23,353 nucleotides of DNA from positions 1 to 23,353 of IMG/VR virus record IMGVR_UViG_3300027127_000025; one strand, written 5' to 3'. The notes beneath the pieces were generated by a model. That model saw nothing but the letters and a program-made list of their open reading frames with translations, was not told where the DNA came from and did no database searches. Position 1 is the first letter of the stretch. Each line of letters starts with the position of its first letter. The stretch comes from a virus. Positions 1 through 5,913 of this stretch are shown here, piece after piece. The position numbers were made by a program, and so were the translations under genes.

Positions 1-380
1 GCGTCGTCGATGCTGGTCAGAGTGATGAACTCTGAGGGGTGCGCGGAGATGCGGACACCAGTGCGCTTGATGGTAGCGGCGATAGTGTCGAGAGCAGCGC
101 GAAGGTCAGACCAGTTAGGCAACTGGTCGAGACGAAGATTAACGTCAGGATGGTCGATAACAGGAGTAAGCGTAGAGGACAAACGGTAGCCAGCAATGCC
201 GGTGTCGGCGCAATGCTGAATGATGCGATTGGTGACAACGAAGTTGTTGAGGATGCGGTCGCTGAGAATGCGGATGGCATCTGCACGGGGCAGAGACAAG
301 AAACGTGTCAAGGTCATAGTCTGGAACTTGTGACCTTGCTCGGCAAGAACGTTAGAGATGCAACAGAGGGATAGCTTCAT
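1..380 (-). CDS. uvsE: UV-damage endonuclease, UvdE/UvsE-like (N-terminal part, 3' end outside window)
   Basis: An open frame starts at the ATG at 380-378 and reads leftwards off the window edge, giving 126 complete codons. The family nicks DNA 5' to UV photoproducts and uses a TIM-barrel with metal ions. Family landmarks visible here are Asn10 in an N-terminal strand, the segment GYRLSSTLTPVIDHP (residues 64-78, His77 as a likely metal ligand) and RISAHPSEF (residues 110-118, His114 as a likely metal ligand). In the Thermus enzyme the last motif is HPGQY; here the probing positions would be Glu and Phe, which is a difference worth noting. An SD-like GGAG lies just before the ATG. GC content is about 55% with strong preference for C at third positions, against 20-45% in the adjacent DNA, which suggests recent acquisition or different codon selection. 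It is the last visible gene of the leftward block. Confidence 0.8.
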   Translation of the reverse strand, partial: MKLSLCCISNVLAEQGHKFQTMTLTRFLSLPRADAIRILSDRILNNFVVTNRIIQHCADTGIAGYRLSSTLTPVIDHPDVNLRLDQLPNWSDLRAALDTIAATIKRTGVRISAHPSEFITLTSIDD

Positions 381-412
381 TTCTCCAGAAGCAGATCAGA
401 AAAACCTAGTTC

Positions 413-434
413 AGTCAAGGGTTTATTTTTGACT
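413..434 (-). terminator. weak stem-loop between the nuclease-like gene and uvsE
   Basis: AGTCAA (413-418) and TTGACT (429-434) are perfect 6-bp inverted repeats around a 10-base loop, directly after the stop codon of the upstream gene. On the minus strand a run of five T follows about 7 bases later. The stem is short and the loop large, so it would be a poor terminator. The same TTGACT-like sequence on the minus strand could instead act as a -35 element for uvsE, but I see no convincing -10 at 16-18 bases. Confidence 0.25.
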
Positions 435-950
435 TCAAGATTTGTAACTTTTTTCCAATTTAAAATTATTAATATCAAGCTCTAGCTCTTCTTGATTAGC
501 GGCGTATCCTTTGCCATGCCCCAGATCTAAAAGTCTTTCTTGTTTAGTTAGCTCCGAGTAAGCCATAAATCCTTTAAAAGAATAACCCTTGTCGATTTCT
601 CCGATCATGAGGGCATACAAATCAACACTTGGCTCTTTCCACGGAGCAGCTAACAACCTGCCGGTTCTGTATTTCGTTGTTTTTACATCAATGACGAGAT
701 CATTCAGAACCGCATCACCTTTGTCGGTCTTTGAGTTTCTGACCTCAATTGAAATGTCGGGATAAAGATTAAACAGTTTGCAGAATGCAACTTCACCTCC
801 GATTCCTTCAAGATCGGTCATTTCGTCGCTTTGACCGCCAATCTTGTTATTTTTTACATTTTTATTTCTAGCATTCTTGTGCCGCAGTTTCGCTAAATAG
901 CGACACAATGCTTGCTCTTGTGGATTCAGCAAAACAAAATTAGATTTCAT
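435..950 (-). CDS. PD-(D/E)xK nuclease-like phage protein
   Basis: 171 aa. Residues 48-60 carry a GIGGEVAF helix-like segment with Glu53. Further on come Asp79 (KGDAVL) and the strand Asp88-Val-Lys90 (VIDVKTTKY). The spacing E ... D-x8-D-x-K fits the catalytic core of the PD-(D/E)xK superfamily, which includes restriction enzymes, phage exonucleases and Holliday-junction nucleases. The exact substrate cannot be told from the sequence. The N-terminus (residues 22-37) is rich in Lys, Arg and Asn and could bind nucleic acid. It sits 4 bases after the upstream gene and about 54 bases before uvsE, so a DNA-repair or DNA-processing role is plausible by context. No clear SD precedes the ATG. Confidence 0.55.
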   Translation of the reverse strand: MKSNFVLLNPQEQALCRYLAKLRHKNARNKNVKNNKIGGQSDEMTDLEGIGGEVAFCKLFNLYPDISIEVRNSKTDKGDAVLNDLVIDVKTTKYRTGRLLAAPWKEPSVDLYALMIGEIDKGYSFKGFMAYSELTKQERLLDLGHGKGYAANQEELELDINNFKLEKSYKS

Positions 951-954
951 TAAA

Positions 955-1206
955 TTAAATAGTAATAATCGTTGTGCTTACGGAGTCTCCGCACTGATCA
1001 CATTTGGGTCCGTACTCATGAGAGTCATACTGAAAATGCTCTAAGATTCCTTGGAATCCAATATGATTATTAAAAATTTGCTCTTTCACCTTTGCGAGAA
1101 CGTGATCAATGATTTTTTCCTTTTCTTCTTTAGGAAGATCATCGAATCGTTTTCCATCTACGGTAAAATCATATGCGATACAACCTTGAGTAATTACGAA
1201 TTTCAT
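955..1206 (-). CDS. hypothetical phage protein with C-terminal CxxC
   Basis: 83 aa and not recognised as a named family. The middle (residues 23-45) is a charged predicted helix. The C-terminus has GPKCDQCGD (Cys69 and Cys72), a single CxxC knuckle. With Cys9 as the only other cysteine, a zinc site would be incomplete unless the protein dimerises. Its ATG overlaps the upstream stop as TAATG at 1206, so translation is probably coupled. Confidence 0.6.
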   Translation of the reverse strand: MKFVITQGCIAYDFTVDGKRFDDLPKEEKEKIIDHVLAKVKEQIFNNHIGFQGILEHFQYDSHEYGPKCDQCGDSVSTTIITI

Positions 1207-1859
1207 TATTGTTCTTTTTTAAATTGATAAAAATAATCCCAGTTGTCTCCCGCTATCCATTTGCCTTCTCCTTCACAAGTGAATTCCTGAGTAAACACCT
1301 GCCAATCAGGTTTGTCAAGTTTTTTTGAAATAAAAGCTCCACCATCTTTCCAAAGGACTCTATTATTTGGCTGCAAAAATAATTGATTTACAGGTTTACC
1401 ATCCTTATCTTTTAAACCCCAAATAACGTGACCGCATTTGTGACCGCCAGCCATCTCTGAATATCCGTAAGACGCATCTGGATTATCGCGCCAATCAATA
1501 GTAAAAAGATATTTACCTTCAACCCATTCGTGATTCTTTAGCTGAATATTAACTCTAGAATTCTTATGGTATTCCCATCGGGTTACTGAAATATCATAAG
1601 AAAAGCAATCCCAAAGCTGCAACCAATCTAAAGGTAGATTAGAGTGCTGTGGTTCATTAACCAAATAATGAATTGGAACGCGATCATGACGCGAACCATA
1701 TTCTGTCATGACTTGAAACGTTAAACATCTTCTGGTTAAACTAGTGATTCCAAATACCTCACAGAGAATGTATTCTGTTTTCTTATTCTCGTTGTTATAA
1801 AGAAAATCGCTTTTTAAGTAAGCTGGAAATACAGGAATATTTGCGTTGAGATGAGGCAT
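1206..1859 (-). CDS. hypothetical protein, aromatic-rich
   Basis: 217 aa, function not recognised. The sequence is rich in Trp and Tyr, looks mostly beta, and contains short conserved-looking segments such as FTIDWRDNPDASYGYSEM (residues 119-136) followed by HKCGH. No signal peptide or membrane segment is visible. It lies between a GT9-like gene (5-base gap) and a small CxxC protein (1-base overlap), in the same leftward operon. The start is the first ATG after the upstream gene, with no obvious SD. Confidence 0.6.
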   Translation of the reverse strand: MPHLNANIPVFPAYLKSDFLYNNENKKTEYILCEVFGITSLTRRCLTFQVMTEYGSRHDRVPIHYLVNEPQHSNLPLDWLQLWDCFSYDISVTRWEYHKNSRVNIQLKNHEWVEGKYLFTIDWRDNPDASYGYSEMAGGHKCGHVIWGLKDKDGKPVNQLFLQPNNRVLWKDGGAFISKKLDKPDWQVFTQEFTCEGEGKWIAGDNWDYFYQFKKEQ

Positions 1860-1864
1860 TAATG

Positions 1865-2620
1865 TTACGGTGATTTATGAAAGGTTATTCCTTTGGGGAT
1901 TGATATAAATTTTCTTTTTGGATTATTTTGTCTATAATAAACGGACTCAAACCATCTTCCATCACAACCTCCTTGTTCTCTGTAATACATTGTGAAATTT
2001 ACATCCATTAAATCTAAAATAATGCTCAACCCTCCTTCAGAAACGTAAGTGTGACTAGCTTGTTTAATTTGGCAAAGATCAGCATAAAGTCCATTTTTAC
2101 CAGAGATTGTTTTTACTGAGCTAGGAACGAAATAAGATAACATAAAAACGCCCCATTCTCTTTTACCCAATCCATCATATTGCAGTTTTTGATTCTGTTC
2201 TATAATAAAAGGTTTTGAAACCAGAACATCAGTATTAACGGCTTCTTTAACAGGCACGTTTATTACGAAATTTTCATCTACTCCTAAATCGTTTTCTCTA
2301 GCCAATAAATACGGAATCCATCCATGCTGCAATTGGGGATAACATGGATAGCCAAAATTCATGTATTCTCCATTTATGCCAAAGTCTGCTGGATTGAATT
2401 TATAAGGTTGACCACCACATCCATAATCATTAACTTTAAAAGGAACTTTCCTTATACTATTTGTAAATGGCTGTTTCAGTGTCAATTCAGCAATATCTTT
2501 GAAACAGTCTGCATCAGTAACTACAAAGTCTATTTTTTCCCCTGTCTTTTGATAATACCAAGAAGCAATCGGCCAAGTTTGGATAAAATCCCCAAGAAGT
2601 CCGGTATGCGTAAAAATCAT
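1865..2620 (-). CDS. glycosyltransferase family 9-like protein
   Basis: 251 aa. The N-terminus MIFTHTGLLGDFIQTWPIASWYY matches the start of GT-B, family-9 (heptosyltransferase-type) enzymes: a first strand, a GLLGD loop, then a Pro-containing helix. A second Rossmann-like strand, KIDFVVTDADCFKDI, follows. Near residues 190-215 SHTYVSEGGLSIILDLMDV resembles the nucleotide-sugar side, where family members have a Gly-Gly loop before a helix. It is shorter than typical cellular GT9 enzymes (about 320-350 aa), so it is a compact phage version. A strong SD (AAAGGAG, 6-base spacer) precedes the ATG, the best ribosome site in this block. It could act on phage DNA, virion proteins or the host surface; the sequence does not decide. 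Confidence 0.5.
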   Translation of the reverse strand: MIFTHTGLLGDFIQTWPIASWYYQKTGEKIDFVVTDADCFKDIAELTLKQPFTNSIRKVPFKVNDYGCGGQPYKFNPADFGINGEYMNFGYPCYPQLQHGWIPYLLARENDLGVDENFVINVPVKEAVNTDVLVSKPFIIEQNQKLQYDGLGKREWGVFMLSYFVPSSVKTISGKNGLYADLCQIKQASHTYVSEGGLSIILDLMDVNFTMYYREQGGCDGRWFESVYYRQNNPKRKFISIPKGITFHKSP

Positions 2621-2621
2621 T

Positions 2622-3245
2622 TTACTCCTTTGATTTATTTGATATATATTTTTTCATTTCCTCAACCGTCATAACGTCGAGTTTTGTAGTGATGTGTTTG
2701 TAAAAATCTGGGAAATTATCTTTGATCATGATCAAATTAGAAAGAGAAGACGACATTGAGGGTCGATTCATAGAAGAATAGAGTAATTTAATAGCATCTT
2801 GGTCGCCATTAACGATCTCGCTTCTCATCTTTGGTGACAGCAAGAACCCAATCAAAGAATCATGAAAGCTCTTTATCATTGTGATAGAAGATATCGTGTA
2901 AGCATCCTCTTTGGAAAAGAAAATATCAATTGGGATTTTCCAATGAGAAAGAACATTACCTTTATAAGATATATTTACCTCAAGGTTTCTGCCTTCATTG
3001 CCCATCCAGATAACGTCAGATAAGAATGTTTGACATGAATAAAAAAAGTTTTGAATTTTTTCTTGAACCTCTGTGGGCAAGTTCCCAATCAAATCCTGTT
3101 CTGAAGCAGCCTGTCTGGTCAGTTCAATAATTGCTTTTTTATAATTTCTTTTATTTATTTTAAAACCAACAATGTTTTCAATATCTGACTTGATAAGTTC
3201 AAGCTCAGACCATACTTTTTTTTCCTGTTCTTTTAAAGTCATCAT
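2622..3245 (-). CDS. hypothetical protein
   Basis: 207 aa, no family recognised. The first 45 residues are a Lys/Glu-rich predicted helix or short coiled coil (LKEQEKKVWSELELIKSDIE). The remainder mixes beta strands (residues 90-115) with helices, and the C-terminus ends in charged residues. The start is the first of two tandem ATGs; it overlaps the TGA of the upstream gene by 4 bases, which implies translational coupling. It ends 1 base before the GT9-like gene. Confidence 0.6.
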   Translation of the reverse strand: MMTLKEQEKKVWSELELIKSDIENIVGFKINKRNYKKAIIELTRQAASEQDLIGNLPTEVQEKIQNFFYSCQTFLSDVIWMGNEGRNLEVNISYKGNVLSHWKIPIDIFFSKEDAYTISSITMIKSFHDSLIGFLLSPKMRSEIVNGDQDAIKLLYSSMNRPSMSSSLSNLIMIKDNFPDFYKHITTKLDVMTVEEMKKYISNKSKE

Positions 3246-3469
3246 GGTAAGTTGCTTTCGATTATATTGCCCAAATCTTTTCTGTTTATTTTAAAAATCC
3301 ATCCAAATGAATTTGTCCAATATTCAATATCAGAATCGAAAAAATCTTTCTGTTTGTGAACTACAGAGAAAAATTGATCCTTGTATAAAATAACTTTTTG
3401 GCTCTTGACGCCAAAATTTGGATTATCGGCTATTAATTCAATATCGCAAAGAGTTTTATAGAAAATCAT
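3242..3469 (-). CDS. small hypothetical protein
   Basis: 75 aa, not recognised. It looks like a single small alpha/beta or all-beta domain with several aromatic residues (for example YWTNSFGWIFKINRKD). It overlaps its neighbours by 4 bases at both ends (ATGA), which is the main support for it being a real gene in the operon. Confidence 0.6.
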   Translation of the reverse strand: MIFYKTLCDIELIADNPNFGVKSQKVILYKDQFFSVVHKQKDFFDSDIEYWTNSFGWIFKINRKDLGNIIESNLP

Positions 3470-3741
3470 GGCGTCGCCCTCAATTCAACTGCACCTTTGC
3501 ACAAATAAGATTCACCAGTATAATTATAATTTAACCAGCCTCGAAATACAATTCTATCTTCAAGAAAGTCAAACTCTGATACTTCCATCAAAATTGGCTT
3601 TTGTATATCTTCGGACGAAATAACAACAAAATTTTGGGGAGGCTTGTGGCTATTTATATCACAGATATAGTTTTCTACTAAATCAATGCCGATCTTTTGC
3701 GCTGACAAATTAGGAATTACGAAACGTGTTAGGAATTTCAT
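3466..3741 (-). CDS. small hypothetical protein
   Basis: 91 aa, not recognised. It alternates hydrophobic and charged residues as in a small beta-rich domain, and has two cysteines (27 and 81). ATGA overlaps at both ends tie it to the BGT-like gene upstream and the 75-aa ORF downstream. Its position right after the glycosyltransferase may mean a functional link, but nothing in the protein itself shows this. Confidence 0.6.
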   Translation of the reverse strand: MKFLTRFVIPNLSAQKIGIDLVENYICDINSHKPPQNFVVISSEDIQKPILMEVSEFDFLEDRIVFRGWLNYNYTGESYLCKGAVELRATP

Positions 3742-4730
3742 TTGATGAATTCTTTTATTTGGTTTAAAGCTGTTAATTTTTCATCCATTGCTTGAGAGAA
3801 AAAAGTCTGCTGGTACATCAGATTGGTTTGAAAAGCGAGAGACTCTGCATAATTAACCACTCCGTTCTTGAGCTTTTTATCGTCGAGAATCAAAGATTCT
3901 GGAATAACGTATCCGCACTTTTTAATTGTATTTGAACAGTCGGCGTCAAACAACATAACAACATCGGACATTAGAGATTCATAGAATCGATTGGCAAGAA
4001 AAGCATAATTATTATGAGTATGCTCGTCTTCCATATAAATTGAATATTTATACTTTCGTAAGTCTTCGTTATTCTTTTGCCATTCAAGTTTTGGTATGTA
4101 ATTGCAGTTACAGCCAAGTCCTTGGAATTTTTTCCAGTTTTTATTTGAAGCAGACAGAAACACTCCTTCAGTCAGGAACTTCTTGAACGACTCTGCTCGC
4201 CATTTGCGGTAAGTTCCATAATAAATCACGCCGCTTTTATTTGACATATTAACCGGCGTTCTATCATCGTCCATTATCAATGAATTTAGATTAACAGTAA
4301 GCCAGTTATTAATAAAATCATTAAGTTTCTTATTTGCAATGTTCTTGTTCAAGATCCAATGGCGGTATCCTTGTCTGGGATTGTTGCAAATCATATCGTA
4401 GCTCAAACCCATGTTTTGAATGCCCCATCGCAAAAGCTGATTGTCTTCAACGTCATGGTCGTTGACCAGCCAGATGTACCGAGCCTTTGGGTTCTTTTCT
4501 AGAACTTGGCGGTAAGGAACGTGAGGCATATAAGGCGAAGCGTAGCAGCAGATGATGACATCATACTGCTTCTTTAGAACCTCTGGTAAAAAATATTCGC
4601 CATCAAGAAGGTCTGCGCCCAAAGCCTTCTTCAAAATAAGGCTATTGCGACAGTGAACAATTGATGTATCACTATAGTCTTCTGCAAGAGGTTTTCGCTT
4701 ACTGGTCGCTTCGATTATCAGAATGTTCAT
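3738..4730 (-). CDS. GT-B glycosyltransferase resembling T4 DNA beta-glucosyltransferase
   Basis: 330 aa. The N-terminal half looks like a Rossmann-type domain (MNILIIEAT; YDVIICCYAS at 56-65; ARYIWLVND at 83-91). The C-terminal half has GVIYYGTYRKWRAESFKKFL (167-186), followed about 60 residues later by NRFYESLMSDVVMLFDAD (247-264). From memory, the UDP-glucose site of T4 beta-glucosyltransferase has the same layout: a Gly-rich strand followed by Arg residues (GGSFRSGQRES) and then LRVWETMASDAVMLID. The R-x3-R/E and R-x2-E pairs are preserved here. This supports a GT-B sugar transferase of the BGT type that may use hydroxymethyl- or other modified pyrimidines in DNA, but the acceptor is inference. 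No hydroxymethylase is visible in the window. It has ATGA overlaps with both neighbours. Confidence 0.6.
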   Translation of the reverse strand: MNILIIEATSKRKPLAEDYSDTSIVHCRNSLILKKALGADLLDGEYFLPEVLKKQYDVIICCYASPYMPHVPYRQVLEKNPKARYIWLVNDHDVEDNQLLRWGIQNMGLSYDMICNNPRQGYRHWILNKNIANKKLNDFINNWLTVNLNSLIMDDDRTPVNMSNKSGVIYYGTYRKWRAESFKKFLTEGVFLSASNKNWKKFQGLGCNCNYIPKLEWQKNNEDLRKYKYSIYMEDEHTHNNYAFLANRFYESLMSDVVMLFDADCSNTIKKCGYVIPESLILDDKKLKNGVVNYAESLAFQTNLMYQQTFFSQAMDEKLTALNQIKEFIK

Positions 4731-5023
4731 TGTCTAGTAATTTTTAAATATTTAAGATATTGACGCTTGGCTATACTTTCACTTGAATAGGGGCCGTAGC
4801 AAAAATTTTTACTATTGTTCCAAAAATACCAACCATTGCCAGTCCCAACAAAAAGTTGATCATCAAGACCGTCGTATATTCTTTCAATAGAGTCGCACCA
4901 GCATTGAGTTTTGCCGGGTCTTACAATGTGCAAGCCGCAATCAGCGTCAAGTTCGCATTTGTGCCAGACGTTGCCAAAGCCATCGTCTAATTTATTTTGC
5001 TCGTTCGAATTCGCCTTGCTCAT
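4727..5023 (-). CDS. small Cys-containing hypothetical protein
   Basis: 98 aa, family not recognised. Five cysteines (about residues 23, 29, 42, 44 and 75) and the segment GKTQCWCD suggest a metal site or a compact fold, but the spacing does not match a classic zinc finger. The second half is rich in Trp, Tyr and Gly and ends in a basic helix. It overlaps the deaminase-like gene by 32 bases and the glycosyltransferase gene by 4. Confidence 0.6.
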   Translation of the reverse strand: MSKANSNEQNKLDDGFGNVWHKCELDADCGLHIVRPGKTQCWCDSIERIYDGLDDQLFVGTGNGWYFWNNSKNFCYGPYSSESIAKRQYLKYLKITRQ

Positions 5024-5369
5024 TTGAATAGAATATTTCTTTGAAAGCTACGTCTTTCAACAATTTTTGACAATATTTGCAAGGTTTTCCCATAGCTATT
5101 TTATCATTCCTGTCAATACGAAAGGTAACTAAAGTGTGCTTGGTGTGGTCAATTCTGCCAGATTTGATTACCGCACAAGCCTCTGCATGAAGCCCGCTTC
5201 CATCAAAGTACCCGTACTTTTGATTAATTGGATGAGATTTTTTGGAGTTTTTCCCAATTGAAATTATCTTGTTCTTATTCAAGACAAAAGCAAAGTGCCG
5301 ACACCGTAGTTCAATGTCGTCGTAGATAATAAGATTTCTTGCAAGCTGCACAAGTCTTTCGAACTTCAT
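4992..5369 (-). CDS. cytidine/deoxycytidylate deaminase-like zinc protein
   Basis: 125 aa from the chosen ATG. The zinc-deaminase signature is complete: His61-Ala-Glu63 (LHAEACAV; Glu63 as proton shuttle) and Pro96-Cys97-x2-Cys100 (GKPCKYC). Upstream, KNSKKSHP resembles the N-x-K-T-H-P element of phage and riboflavin-type deaminases. It probably deaminates a free cytosine nucleotide or nucleoside to feed dUMP/dTMP synthesis. Base- or RNA-editing-type activity cannot be excluded from sequence. The frame could start at a TTG at 5405 or an ATG at 5387, but the ATG at 5369 has a GGGGG SD-like run just before it and places the family core at the usual distance from the N-terminus. It lies just downstream of the GNAT-like gene. 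Confidence 0.65.
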   Translation of the reverse strand: MKFERLVQLARNLIIYDDIELRCRHFAFVLNKNKIISIGKNSKKSHPINQKYGYFDGSGLHAEACAVIKSGRIDHTKHTLVTFRIDRNDKIAMGKPCKYCQKLLKDVAFKEIFYSNEQGEFERAK

Positions 5370-5401
5370 CCCCCAATGGTAACACATTTTAAAGAGTTCT
5401 G

Positions 5402-5881
5402 TCAATGCTTTTTGAAGCCTAAAATGACAAAAAGCTCATTTTCATTTAAAACTTCGCTAAAACCAAAAAACTTAGAGAAATTTAAATATTTTTCAAAATT
5501 CTTTCTGCGCTTGAGGGCTTTAATAAAAATAGATTTAAATTTTAAAGATGAAATAAGTTTTTTAAATTCGTTGTACATCTCATGTCCAGCAATGATGTTT
5601 GGGTCCATAAGAACTAAAATTTCTGCTGAAATGTTAGTCTCAGGCTGTATTATAATAGCACCAAAGACTTTATCTTTATTGTCTTTATATACAAAAGAGT
5701 ATTTAATGTTTTCTAAAATTAAATTTTTATTTTCCTGCAAAAACAAAGAAGGTGATTCAGTTTCGCTTATTCGAAAAGAAGATTGCGTTTTTACAGCAAG
5801 CCTTAGTACTTCATTAGCATGAGTTTGCTCCATTTTAACAATAGAGAAACTGTTAATTTTTATTTTGTTTTTACCTGCCAT
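5402..5881 (-). CDS. GNAT-like N-acetyltransferase (weak)
   Basis: 159 aa. The order of elements resembles a small GNAT fold: an N-terminal helix after MEQTHANEVLRLA, a strand YSFVYKDN, the central strand KVFGAIIIQ (residues 71-79), a helix after a Gly-His (GHEMYNEFKKLI) and a C-terminal FSKFFGFSEV like the common 'FY-x3-GF' end. The acetyl-CoA pyrophosphate loop is not canonical, so the activity is uncertain. It is the first gene of the leftward operon and faces the tail gene L across only 32 bases. An alternative start is Met17. Confidence 0.4.
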   Translation of the reverse strand: MAGKNKIKINSFSIVKMEQTHANEVLRLAVKTQSSFRISETESPSLFLQENKNLILENIKYSFVYKDNKDKVFGAIIIQPETNISAEILVLMDPNIIAGHEMYNEFKKLISSLKFKSIFIKALKRRKNFEKYLNFSKFFGFSEVLNENELFVILGFKKH

Positions 5882-5913
5882 ATGCGTGTAATATAATTAA
5901 GGGGTAAAAGGAA
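5882..5913. promoter_or_regulatory. divergent start region between the leftward operon and tail gene L
   Basis: Only 32 bases separate the two divergent ATGs. On the plus strand there is a perfect -10-like TATAAT (5892-5897) with a poor -35 match 17 bases upstream (TTTTAC, 5869-5874) inside the leftward gene, followed by the SD AAAGGA before the ATG at 5914. A start there would give a leader of about 10 bases. On the minus strand only AT-rich TATATT-like sequence is present and no SD. Promoter use is inferred. Confidence 0.4.

Noticed and set aside
17-374. Two ORFs (17-286 minus and 39-374 plus) at the left edge
   Set aside because: Both are other-frame shadows of the UvdE frame that leaves the window; their Ser/Thr/Leu-rich and charged repeats come from its high GC content.
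5376-5822. 148-aa plus-strand ORF
   Set aside because: It lies antisense within the compact GNAT-like gene, has Phe/Lys/Ser-rich composition typical of a shadow frame, and has no SD.
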